Origin: Symbiodinium natans
Lineage: Eukaryota > Sar > Dinophyceae > Suessiales > Symbiodiniaceae
Assembly: GCA_905221605.1 (NCBI GenBank)
Contig: CAJNDS010001191.1
Span: forward strand, 273,501 to 337,500
Direction: 5' to 3'
Length of the DNA: 64,000 bases
Shown: positions 53,533 to 63,597 of the stretch, in pieces
How positions within the stretch are numbered: position 1 is the first letter of the stretch
Layout of the letters: the number at the start of each line of letters is the position of its first letter
Translations under genes and position numbers: made by a program
The notes under the pieces: generated by a model
Database searches by the model: none
Seen by the model: only the letters and a program-made list of their open reading frames with translations
What the model was told of the DNA's origin: nothing

Positions 53533-54411
53533 CAGGGTTTCTGTCAGGTGGTGCCCTACATGTCTGACATTCCCTGGCGGAGCTTTGTCGTGTGGACTAC
53601 GATGGAGAAGTTCCCGGAGACTGTGAAAGAAGTTCAAGCAAACTTCGACGCAGTCTGGGACTCCAAATTCGGCACCCGCTTCTTGGTTTCATATGTTTCA
53701 TTGAGGGTTTGGGGTTTCGAGTTTCTGCTTGGACTTGAGGATTTAATTGCCGACGATGACTCAGCCCTGCTGGACAGACCCTGGGGCCTATAGAGGCGTT
53801 CAGGGTTTTAGCATGTTAAGGCTTAGGGTTATCAAGGTTTTGTTTTAGTCTTAGTGTTCGTAGGGCATTTGGTTTTAGGGCATAGGCAGTGGGTTTGCAT
53901 GAGGGTTTGGGTTTTATAGGGTTTGGCCAAGTCAGGGCGGTTCAAGCGCTGGCTTCAGGGAATCTTCGCAGGCTTCTGGCAGTCGAGCCACAGGCGCAAG
54001 GACCACTGGGAACCGACAGAGTTCGTGTTTGTTTCAGGCCTGGTTTGTTCAGGGTTCAAGCAGTTTAGGGTTTGGGGTTTGGGTTTTGGGGTTTCCCTTG
54101 CGGATTTGTGACTCTTGGTGCAGATTCTGGTCTGCCTGTTCCAGACGCGTGTCGGCCGAGGGGTTCAACCCTATAACCCCCAACCTGCCAATTGCTTGCC
54201 TCAAAAAAACTTCTTCCGCATAAGGGTCATATAGTGGGACTGTTATGTTTTGTTTTTTTTTTGTATTTTGTTTTTTGGTGGGTTCTTATAAGCAACTAGT
54301 CGTTCAGCACCCTGAGAGCCAGACCAAGGCTCGAAGCTTCCAGCCGTTCTCGCTGCCATGTGGAGGAAGGCTTTGGGGGACTTGGAAAAACTTCTCTCAC
54401 GAACCTTGACT

Positions 54412-54461
<50 letters not shown>

Positions 54462-56205
54462 CGGTTCAGGTTTGGGGTACTAAAATGAACCCCAACATCA
54501 GTGGTTTCGTGAGACCATTGAGGGTTCGCCTGACTTCCGAGGAAAGCTGAAAGGTGTGCTCGCATCGTGAGCCGCGCGGGTGAAGCGTGGAGATAGCTGG
54601 GGCCTCCTCAAGAGCCGCCACTTGCAAGGAAAGAGGACTGCAGCTTGGATCTGGACTCCTACCTACCCCCCGGACCTTCTGAGTGCTCTCGTTGTCGGAC
54701 GCCCTTCCCCATGAAGCTTCGTCGGGCTGTTGGAGCTCTCATGGACATGGCGAGGAGCTTAGGTCTCCAGATGTCTCCAGCCATGGGCCCCATGGGCTGG
54801 AGCCTACTGCCCAGGCGAGAAGAGGCAGCTGCAACACTTCGAGACTACATCGTCCAAAGGCTCCAGAAGTGTCTTGACGCCGCCGGAAGATGCGCTTGCA
54901 AAAAGCAGTGGGGCGGCCATGGAGGGGGGATTGGTCGGTGACTTTGGAGCCCTCAAGCCACAAGCCACAGCCCCAAATGGCCCTAATCCCTCAGCTCTCA
55001 ACCGGGGTAATGACTCTGACGACATCCATATTACCTGCAGTCCGGCTGCGAAGGTTGACACAAGATGGGGAAGTGACATGGGTTTAGGGTTTAGGGTTCA
55101 GAGTTTAGAGTTTAGGGTTTAGGGTTTAGGGTTAGGGTTTAGGGTTTAGGGTTTAGGGGTTGTGGGTCTCGGGTCCGGAGGTCCTTGATTGCTCGGAAGA
55201 GTCAGCCTGAACACTCCGGATCATCCTCGCCTTCGACAGGCCCTTCCCGGACCCCTAAAAACCCAAAAACTCACAGCCCGGAAGACTTTAGGGTTAGGGT
55301 TTAGGGTTTAGGGTTTAGGGTTTAGGGTTTAGGGTTTAGGGTTTAGGGCCTGGCGTCTCCAATGCAGTCCCTTTTAGGGGTAGTTATAGGGGGATTCGAG
55401 TATACTACCCCAAAAAAGGTACTACATAGGAGCGTCTAGACCAAGTCCGGGCTTGGTTTTGCGCACCAGAGGCCACGATGAGAGCGCGTGCCTCAGGTAA
55501 GGTCTAGGGCTTCGGGCTCAGGGCTTAGGGCACAGGGTTGGGCAAGAACGTCCAGGAACCGTACAAGTGCTACAGCGTTTATCAAAAGCTCGCCCAGCCT
55601 CGCCAAGCCCTATGCTCGAACAATTCACGGGCTTCGGTAGAACCCGACTGCTCTTTGAGCTCCGTGCGTGAGGCTGCCTGTCAACTGGGTGGCCCTTCTC
55701 GCGCCAGATCTTCCACTGACGCTGCGAGTTGAAGGCCTCTTTCCTCTTCTCTTTCAGTGCGGTACACTCTGGGGCCTGGAGTATGTTCTTTCAGTGCTTG
55801 GGTTTGTGCAAACCCGCATCTCACCCATCATATAAGCCCTCAAAAGACAAGACCAGAGGTCTCAATGTGGATGGGACAATAAAGGAGTCAGGCTCGGGCT
55901 CTACCACTACGGGCAAGGCCGATGAAATGCGGGGGGCGTTTGCGCGCAGCATCTGGCTGGGAGTGGCCAGACACCTCCTGAAAACCGATGTGCGGTGGAG
56001 CTTTAATGAAGCTACGGCTGCGGTGATTGCTCCGCACCCCTCTGCCAGGAGCTTCGCGAGGCTGTGCTTGCAGAGGTTGGGCCGTGTCTGGTTCGAATCG
56101 GCACATTTCCGCTAGAGAGTCAAGGAAAGAACATGTTCGATTGCGCAATGATGTCCCGGGCGAGCATATCGCAGATAGGTGCGGTGTCTGTGCCAGGGTG
56201 GGTGC
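53533..56205 (+). CDS. scattered exons of an unrecognised gene or genes
   Basis: Short protein-like segments lie on the + strand: 53533-53690 (YMSDIPWRSFVVWTTMEKFP, then VKEVQANFDAVWDSKFG); 53930-54040 (RFKRWLQGIFAGFWQSSHR, DHWEPTEFVF); 54647-54890 (a Cys pair CSRC, then MKLRRAVGALMDMARSLGL and EEAAATLRDYIVQRLQ); 55550-55732; and 56035-56205 (LCQELREAVLAEVGPCLV, NMFDCAMMSRASISQIGAV). They are separated by TTTAGGG-bearing introns, as in genes 1 and 2. No domain is recognised, and it is unclear whether they belong to one gene. Confidence 0.35.
54411..54461. repeat. T10 followed by about 40 G
   Basis: A poly(T) run passes directly into an unbroken G run of about 40 bases, the longest in the window. 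Shorter T-G transitions occur at 8699-8722, 15373-15388 and 59220-59247. Confidence 0.9.
55080..55350 (+). repeat. two TTTAGGG arrays
   Basis: 55080-55157 and 55288-55348, separated by unique sequence, between exon-like segments. Confidence 0.95.
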
Positions 56206-56289
56206 TTTGTTCTTTTTGTTTGGGTGAGGTGGGGGGGGGGGTTGCATCGCGATGACCGCGTCCACATGCCACGCACCCACGCCTCCACG

Positions 56290-57339
56290 CGAGCCATGTA
56301 ATACAGCTAACCCTTAAGCCCTTAAACCCTCCTCAAGCTCTTAAATCCTGAAGCCCTTAAACCCTTAAGCCCTGAAACCTTTAAGCCCACTACACACACA
56401 GGAAATCCTCAAGCTCCTGGCCATTGAGCTCCAGGCGACGACGTTCTGAAAGTGGAAAGGCGCCAGCCGCTCCCCCTTCTAGCAGTCCTTGAGAGGGATT
56501 ATAGTACCCCTATTATACTCCCCCCTTAAGAACTCTTAGTACAAGGGGGAAACATGCCAAGCTGTGGGGTTTAGGGGCTCTGTGAGTTCAAACCCTGAAG
56601 AATCCTTTGGCAAGAAAAATGAAAAGGGATATTTTGCTCACTCCGCACTGAACATGAGGCTTCAGCCAGGGAGATGTTTACATGGCAAAGTCGTGGCCCC
56701 CCTGACGGCCAAGCATGCCCCACTCATTCTGACATGTGTTGCGCAGGTGCCTATTTTCAAGCTCTGTAGGGCTTTTATACGTCAAAATCTTATGAACCCT
56801 ACCTACAAACCCTCATCCTATAAGCCCGATCTACTTGTACCTGACTCTCTGGCTCAGGAAGGGACTCAGGACGGCCCCTCCCCTACCTCAGAGTTTTACC
56901 CTTCCCTTGTCCATGCGATAGGAGATGCTTCAAGACGCTTCGGAAGCAGCATGAGAGCCCAGATGCTTCAACTCGCCTCAGCTAGGGTTGGGTGACCCCG
57001 ACTTGAGACAAGAGCGAACTGTCAAAACCCTGAACCCTGAACCCTCAACCGCATGGATCTTACATCCCTTTGAACACCCGGAGTCTCCAATGTAGTCCCC
57101 TTCTGGGTTACTGATAGGGGGATTCCACGCCCAAAAAAGGTACTACATACGAGAGCCCCTATAGGTAGTTTAACAGAATTCTTAGTATACTACCCAAAAA
57201 AGGTACTACATAGGAGCCCCCATAGGTCGTTTCGTCGAAATCTTAGTAAAGCCAGAGCTTCGCCATGCGCTTGCGCTCCGCCTGACTGCCGAGATGAACA
57301 AAACGCGTTTCTGCACGGCCTGCGCCCTTGGATTCTGCA
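56290..57339. other. intronic or intergenic; repeated CCCAAAAAAGGTACTACATA segments
   Basis: Contains decayed CCCTTAA repeats (56310-56390). A segment with CCAAAAAAGGTACTACATA occurs twice (about 57130-57155 and 57195-57220) and again at 55409-55430, each beside GGGGGATTC or GGAGC; this is a further small dispersed repeat. The open segment at 56690-56990 is not recognised. Confidence 0.5.
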
Positions 57340-57626
57340 TCCCCTTTGGGAATTATTTCTCTTTTTTGTTATATATAAAACCCAAGAGGATATTCAACAT
57401 GTTATAATTTTGTTGTATATAAGGCCCAAGAGGATATTAGTTTGTTAAGGTTCTAAAGGGGAGTATAGGATTTTTGTTGTATATAAAACCCAAGAGGATA
57501 TTAAAAAACATATTATGTTTGTTAAGGTTCTATAAGGGGATCATTTTTTCATTTTGTTGTATATAAAACCCAATTGAGGATATTAAAAATGTTATGTTTT
57601 GTTAAGGTTCTTTAAGGGGAGTAGAG
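57340..57626. mobile_element. introner-like MITE with internally amplified core
   Basis: Same family as 9999-10099. It starts CCCCTTTGGGAATTATTT and ends AAGGGGAGTAGAG. The core TATATAAAACCCAAGAGGATATT is present four times and the AAGGTTCT...AAGGGGA end three times. GGATTCTGC (57330-57338) and GGATTCAGC (57627-57635) flank it, an 8-of-9 match, consistent with a 9-bp target duplication. Confidence 0.75.
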
Positions 57627-57810
57627 GATTCAGCCTGGCTTGGATCTGCGGCTTCTGGGCATCTCCGGTGCCACCCAGGGGAGACCCCGAGAGCCGCAAG
57701 AGCGTTCCTGCGAGCCCTGGGAGGCCCCCCTAAACCCTAAACCCTCAACCCTCAACCCTAATAAACCCTAAACCCTCAACCCTCAACCCTAAACCCTAAA
57801 CCCTGAAAGG

Positions 57811-60290
57811 CCACCTTCCGAGAAGCTGGAGATCATCGCCTTGGACTGTGGGCTGCTCCACGGGCCAGCAAACTCACTCCTGGCAGCACAGCGGAGTCAC
57901 CCGGCCCTCAGCGGCCCTTTTTTGGTTTTTGGGGGGAGGGGAGGGTAGGAGGGGTATTTCGGGGACTTTCGTTGGGAGCCCTTTCTTTTTACCAGGAGAA
58001 AGGGGAAGCTTCACTTTGGGGTGTGGGGGCGGGTGGGACCGCTGCGTTACATTGTGAGGAGTCATTAAAAGGCATCCCCCCATATCAAGCAGGTGTGGAA
58101 GCGGGCGCTGACGGCCTGAACCTGGACCTTATCCTGACGGCCGATGAGCGGCTCGTAGCCGCACACAGCGCCACCCACTGGCTGCCGCTCTTCGACTTCC
58201 CCACCTTCTCAAGGAACCTCCGAAGAAACGTCATACCCAGAATCACGGAGCCTTGTGATTCGGGGGGGGGCGGGGGAGGGGGGTAATGATGTCTCCCCCC
58301 AACTTCAAATGACAAGAGCAGCCCCCAAATTGAGGAACCTGGGGAGCCTCGATGCAAGCAGCCTGGAGCTCCGGTCCCCGCCCTGCCAGCACTACAAGCA
58401 CACCTACATGCTCGCAGGCTTCGATGCCTCGGAGCTGGAGCAACTGGAGTGTTTGGGGCAGCCCCTCAACTATGTACCTTGGGGACGAAATGGACCCTAA
58501 AGGGATCTATGGTTCATATTACCTTCATAAGAATGATAGTATAGGAGAGGGTAGACGACCCCAATTTTAGGGGGTTCATGTAGTTCCCCAAGGTAGAGGA
58601 CTTCCTGGAAGCCTTTCCGGAGCTTCCCCTGACCTTGGACTTGAAGTCCGAGACCTTTGCTCAGCAGCTGCGCTCCGCGCACGTCTTGGACCGGCTGCTG
58701 CGGAACCACCCGCGGTCCGCCCGGCCGGAGCTCACGACGGTGCGCTTCTTCAGCGAGGCCCAACCCTAAACCCTATTTAAGCCCTCTGGTGCGGGATGAA
58801 TTGCGGGTGCTGGGGAAGACGCTCGGCCATCTGAGAGTTCCCTGCAGAGCGGGCCCTTGGGGGGTGAGCCAACAAAAGTCCCCTAGACCCTACGCCCTGA
58901 ACCCTAAACTGAGCCCGAAACCCTCAACCCCATAAAACCCATAAAGCCCCCCAACTACCCTTTAAGCATAATAGTAGGGTACATACACCCCCCTTTATAT
59001 TAAAGGGTAGTTGGGGGGGGTTCAGGCCCATAAAACCCCTCAAAACCCTGCCAGGCCCGACACCTCCGAGAGCTCTTTCCCTGGCGGTGGCCCTTCAGAC
59101 TGGCGCTGGGCATCCCGGCCTTAGAGGGCCGGACCGACGCCCTGGAGGCCTACTAGTCGCTTCAGAGCCTCCAAAAAATTTGGTTTAAAAAATAATGATA
59201 GTCACTCCTGATAAGGATTGTTTTTTTTTTGTGGGGGGGGGGGGGGGAGAGTGTTTCTGAAGCACTTAGTAGAGGCGCTGGCGGCGCTGGAGGCACTGGA
59301 GGCGCTCTTCCAGGAGGAGGCGGAATGGAGGGAATTGGGGGGTTTAAGAGGGTTTTGAGGGGGTTTTAAGAGGGTTTAGGGCTTTAGGTTGAGGGTTTTT
59401 GGGTTCAGGGTGCAAGAGACCTGGATGCAAAAGGTGTGGTTCAGGGTTGAGATGGTAAGGAGGAGGATCCCCCGAGTTCACTTGGCAGAATATGGCGCAA
59501 AGACCATGTATGATCTGCCTCGTACCACACAAACTCAATCGCAGCTTCGTTGAAAGACACATAGACATAGATGCGTATGTGTATGTAGTAGACATGTAGT
59601 GCTAGCACCGTGCAACTAGCAACGTTATGCATTGTCCTTTATCTATTACTTTTTTGTCTAGTTTTCATTGATTACTTATTTGTTTCTTTATTGATTTTGT
59701 TTATTTCATTTATTGGTTTGTTTGTTTCTTTATTTGTTCATTTGTTCATTTGTTCATTTGTTCGTTTGTTCATTTGTTCATTTGTTTATTTGTTTATTTG
59801 TTTATTTGTGTATTTGTTTATTTGTTTATTTGTGTATTTCTTTATTTGTTTATTTATGTATTTGTGTTTTGTTGGTTTGTTTCTGTGTGTATACATATGC
59901 ACATATGCACGTCATCTGCTCGATCATTTGGTTTCTGTGGAGGCCCTCCGCTCCGTCGCTGCGGTCTACGTCACGCCGCGGCAGCTGTCGGTGGCCTCAG
60001 AGCGTGCGCGAGGCCTCAGGCGGGTCCCTGCTGCAGTCTGGGCTTGGGCTTAGGGTGCTTAGGGTGCTTAGGTGCTTAGGGTGCTTAGGGTGCTTAGGGT
60101 GCAGGGCTTAGGGTGGTTTGGATGCCCCGGGCTTAGGGTGCGAAGATCCGGTGCGTGTTTTTTGTCCCCTCCGCGGAGGCTGGTCTGCGATTTGGGACAG
60201 GAGGAGCTCTGGAGCCTCGTGATGCACGACCTGACCCAGGTGTTTCGGGGGGTGGAAGTCTTTCTTGTTTCAGTAGCGGGAGCTGTTTTG
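57811..60290 (+). CDS. glycerophosphodiester phosphodiesterase-like protein, many exons
   Basis: Exons (approximate): 57811-57905 (EKLEIIALDCGLLHGPANSL); 58093-58210 (EAGADGLNLDLILTADERLV, AAHSATHW); 58330-58490; 58585-58760 (VEDFLEAFPELPLTLDLKSE); 59065-59155; 59262-59335; 59935-60045 (VYVTPRQLSVASERARGLR); 60170-60255. The order AL..G..HGP.NS, then GADG...D..LTADE.LV.AH, then FLEAFPELPLTLDLK matches the GDPD family (hydrolysis of glycerophosphodiesters on a TIM barrel). Key residues are altered: the usual HRG is DCG, the PEN is PAN, and E-x-D is N-L-D. It may be inactive or highly diverged, or exon edges may be misplaced. Introns contain TTTAGGG, G-runs and a family-2 hairpin. It lies just upstream of a beta-lactamase-fold gene and could be fused to it. 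Confidence 0.5.
58946..59020. mobile_element. hairpin MITE, family 2
   Basis: CCCCCCAACTACCCTTTAA pairs with TTAAAGGGTAGTTGGGGGG around ATAATAGTAGGGTACATACA. It is nearly the same sequence as 23939-24007 in gene 2, 35 kb away. Confidence 0.8.
59640..59880. repeat. (TTTG/TTTA/TTCA)n microsatellite
   Basis: About 50 near-tetranucleotide units (TTTGTTCATTTG, TTTATTTG), in an intron of the GDPD-like gene. The open frames across it are compositional. Confidence 0.95.
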
Positions 60291-60340
60291 TAGCACAGTA
60301 CAGGGATCCAAAAGGGATCATCATGTAGAGCAAGCTTGAG

Positions 60341-61430
60341 GTGATACCAGACTGCATGTCCGCTGGAGCCGTCGCGGTGCACACTGGCAGGGTGACGGCG
60401 GCGGCCGCGCTGTCCAAGCCGAGTCATCCAGCCGCGCACGCGAGCTCAAGTGGGAGCTCAAGCTCAAGCGGAAGCTCCGGAAACCTTTCTGAGGGAGGCC
60501 TCCTAAAGGGAGCCCCACTGGTCGTGATCGGCCAAAGCCACAGCGGCTGGCCACTGCAGGTTTGGCCTTCAGGACCTGACGACGTCTTTTGGGGCACGAC
60601 GTGGACACGGTGTGCAGGAAAGCTGGCGACGGCCCTGCTGGTGGTTCGGCTCGTCGAAATGGGGCGACTGCCAGGCTTGGATGAAGGGATCCTCGGATTT
60701 CTACAGCTCCCGGGCCGCTGGGGTGATTTGAAAAACCATCAAGTCGTGAAGAAGCTCACGCTCCGGCATGTTATGGCGGGTGTCGGCGGTCTTCCAATGT
60801 GGCAGTGGCTTCCCGGATGGGTCACGAAGCGTGTGCGACCTGCTTCGGAGCTGGCGGAGCGTGCGCTCAGCGCTGTCAACGACACGGTCGTGCCGGGGGA
60901 AAGGTTCGTTTACTCCAACATGCAGTGGGCGGTGGTGGAACGGGCCATTGAACGTGCAACGGGACTGGACTTGCCGACCGCCGCACGGCAGATCCTCTTC
61001 GACCCCCTTGGAATCTCGCAAGGCACATACTTTCGGAGCGAAGACCGACCTGCCTGTTACCAGGCTCCCGGCACCAGCGTCTACGAACGCAACCTACGGG
61101 CCGGCATCGGCCTCTGCAGCACTGCCTACGACCTCTTCCTCCTGGGCATCCTGGCGTGCGGCCGAAGCGACACCCACACCACCCTTCCACCCAAAAAAAC
61201 TATAGCAACCCGAGCCCCAAACATCCCCAAAACACCCGAACTACCCCCCCAAAGCCTCAAGCCTCAACAAAAATCCCCAGACGCCCCGCAACCCCCCCAA
61301 AAGAGCCCCAAGGCATCAGCCTGCGGCGCTCCTGCAAGCAGTGCCTGCTCTCGGAAGCCGGCTTCAGGGAGGTCCTCACGGACCAGCTCCAGGTCTACTT
61401 CCCGGAGGCCGCGCCGAACTTTCAGCTGAA
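60341..61430 (+). CDS. beta-lactamase-family serine hydrolase-like protein
   Basis: A long exon (60341 to about 61175) encodes a PF00144-type fold: a variable Ser-rich stretch (residues 30-48), FWGTTWTRCAGKLATALLV, VEMGRLPGLDEGI, a helix with LRHVMAGVGGLP, then FVYSNMQWAVVERAIERATG and ILFDPLGISQGTYF. The tyrosine motif Y191-S-N193 is present. The usual S-x-x-K nucleophile motif reads C91-A-G-K94, so the serine is a cysteine (codon TGT). After about 61180 the frame runs into an AC-rich intron; a second exon lies near 61322-61430 (LLSEAGFREVLTDQLQVYF). The front has no convincing ATG start (the segment begins at an AG|GTG junction), so it may continue from the upstream GDPD-like exons. Substrate is unknown. 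Confidence 0.6.
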
Positions 61431-62706
61431 GAGGGCTTTTTCTTTGTAGAGGGCTTTAGAGGGGGCTGGGGGCTTTTATAGATCGTTTCTTTAGAGGCCG
61501 TGGAGGGGGAGTTTAGGGTCGGGTCTGCCCGAAATGCCGCCATGAGCCTTGCATCTCGAGCCTCGGCCCCCAGCAGAATCTCGAAGCCACGTTGCTGCAG
61601 GCTTGGGGTCTTCCCCCTTATACCAGCAGTCCTTAATAGGGATTACAAAGGGGGGGGGGGGGGGGGGGGGGGGGGGGTATATCATCCTTATTAATGACTG
61701 TTGTTGTAAGGGGGAACATCCCAACTGCAGGCTGTTGCGAGCTTCCGTGAGAACCCGCCAGCCACAGTCTCTCGTCTTGGAGCGACAGGGTACAGGATTT
61801 GCTGCTACAGCCTCTGTGGCCTACAGGGTCTGCGGTGCTCGGTCTTGATGTGTTGGGGAATTTCTGAATGGCTTCTTCGCATAATCATGGCTGCATTGCC
61901 ATGACTCCAGAACGCCTGAAAGATGGGGAGCTCTCTGTGTTTGCAGCTCTGAGTGTGTTTATGCTTTTGGGTTTAGGGCTTAGGGTTTAGGGCCTAGGGA
62001 GTTCCCTCAACCGAGGACTTTGAAAGAAGCGGCCTTCAATTTCTGGGCCGGGGATTCGCGGGTTATCACTTGGCTGGCGGCTGGATGTTGGCTCACGGAG
62101 GTCGGGCCTATGGTGCGTCGGAGTGTGCACCTGCTTATTTGGGGCTATTTGGGCCTATAGGGTTAAGGGTTTAGGGTTCAGGGTTTAGGGCAGCTGCAAA
62201 CAAATGCGCCTCGTGTTGATGCGGACACTCCACGGTTTTGCTAAGGAGGGTAAGCTTCTTGCAGTTTCTGGTTCAGCGGCCCAGGTATCGCCCCCAAAGT
62301 GCTTACCCAGTGCACATGGCCCGAAGAGCCTGCTAGCTACAAACGATACCTGCGGCTAGGAGTGAGGATGTTGGACTGAAAGACTCAACTGCAAAAATGC
62401 ACCGCTAGGGCTTCGACCTTCCTTCGCAGTCCTGCTAAGTGCCACAACCAAGGCACCAAGAGTGTATGCCACCCAGCATGCGCAACCTTAACCTGGGCTC
62501 TCGTTGAAGACATTCAACTTTAAGGTGCCAGAATCGGGTCACATAATAGTGGAAAAATGTTGCATCCTCATGGTTTATAGCGTAATTCAAGCTCCTTCGC
62601 AAAAGGGCCCCCAGCAACAACTATATACAATATTATATAAGTAAGCCGTCTCGGGAATGACCTGGAAAACCCGGGCGAAGGCGGAGAAGGGCACCTGGGG
62701 CAGAAC
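61431..62706. other. mostly non-coding; G-run and TTTAGGG blocks
   Basis: An uninterrupted run of about 28 G lies at 61650-61677, with short TTTAGGG blocks at 61968-61995 and 62160-62190. Exon-like segments near 61725-61850 and 62030-62130 (FNFWAGDSRVITWLAAG) are not recognised. Confidence 0.5.
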
Positions 62707-63597
62707 GTGCTGGTGCAGACGAGTGGGTCGGCTGTCCTGGTGACCCAGATTTCGCGCTTGCAGGTGTCGCCGAGGCAGGGGAGGCTTGCGACAGCCAGCC
62801 TGTCCAAGTTCATGCAGGGGCCTGGCTCCTTTGACCTCAGCTTCGAAGCTGCGAATGCTGAAGATGCTGAAGCTGCAGTGACTTCAGCGACATCGACTGC
62901 AGCACCTTCAGTGACTTCAGTAGCTTCAGTGACTTCAGCACCCTCAGTGACATCAGCACCTTCAGTGACTTCAGCACCTTCAGTGACTTCAGCACCTTCA
63001 GTGCGGAGCTTTCCGGGGTTTCCGGTCTGCGACGAGGGAGTCAAGAGTAGAGTGACAGCTGGAAACTGCAGCCTTCCCTTTCCGAAGCATGCGGACCCCA
63101 TCCAGATGGCAGCTTCCGCTGAGCACCGCTATGCTTGCAGTGGCTTGAAGGTTTCTGGTCCCGTTGCTGACGTAAGACTGAGGAAGCAACAGAACAGATG
63201 CACTGGGGCAGTGTTCCAGCATGCGCCGATTCACCAACACCAAATGCACCAACTCAAAAAGCAGTACAACATGTCAGGCGCGGAGGACTTCATCCAAGCC
63301 TGCATACAGAAGCCGGACCCAGCAAAGCTACGCGAAAGCGAAGCCGGCCAAGCCAGCGAAGCATGTTCGCAAATGTCTGCCTGCGCATCTGCCTGGAACA
63401 TGCTTAATGTGCTTGCGTGGGAGCGCCAAGTTCCCCAGCTCGAAGCAGTGGTGCGCAGGCAGCACGAGCTGCTCTCTCAGTACATTGTGACTTGGGGACG
63501 TCTTGGGTCGAACTTTCACAGCTCTCAGCAAGACAGGAGGTGTTTACTTTCAAATGCATCGAATAGGGTTCCCTCTGAGAAAAACCGTGATGTTTGA
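62707..63597 (+). CDS. hypothetical protein with VTSAPS repeats
   Basis: 297 open codons to TGA 63595-63597, without a nearby clear ATG. Residues 62-98 are a tandem Val-Thr-Ser-Ala-Pro-Ser repeat (18-bp unit CCTTCAGTGACTTCAGCA). The C-terminal half looks like ordinary soluble protein (DFIQACIQKPDPAKLRES, WERQVPQLEAVVRRQHELL). No family is recognised. A - strand frame of 177 codons overlaps the repeat but is less convincing. Confidence 0.4.
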   Translation: MLVQTSGSAVLVTQISRLQVSPRQGRLATASLSKFMQGPGSFDLSFEAANAEDAEAAVTSATSTAAPSVTSVASVTSAPSVTSAPSVTSAPSVTSAPSVRSFPGFPVCDEGVKSRVTAGNCSLPFPKHADPIQMAASAEHRYACSGLKVSGPVADVRLRKQQNRCTGAVFQHAPIHQHQMHQLKKQYNMSGAEDFIQACIQKPDPAKLRESEAGQASEACSQMSACASAWNMLNVLAWERQVPQLEAVVRRQHELLSQYIVTWGRLGSNFHSSQQDRRCLLSNASNRVPSEKNRDV

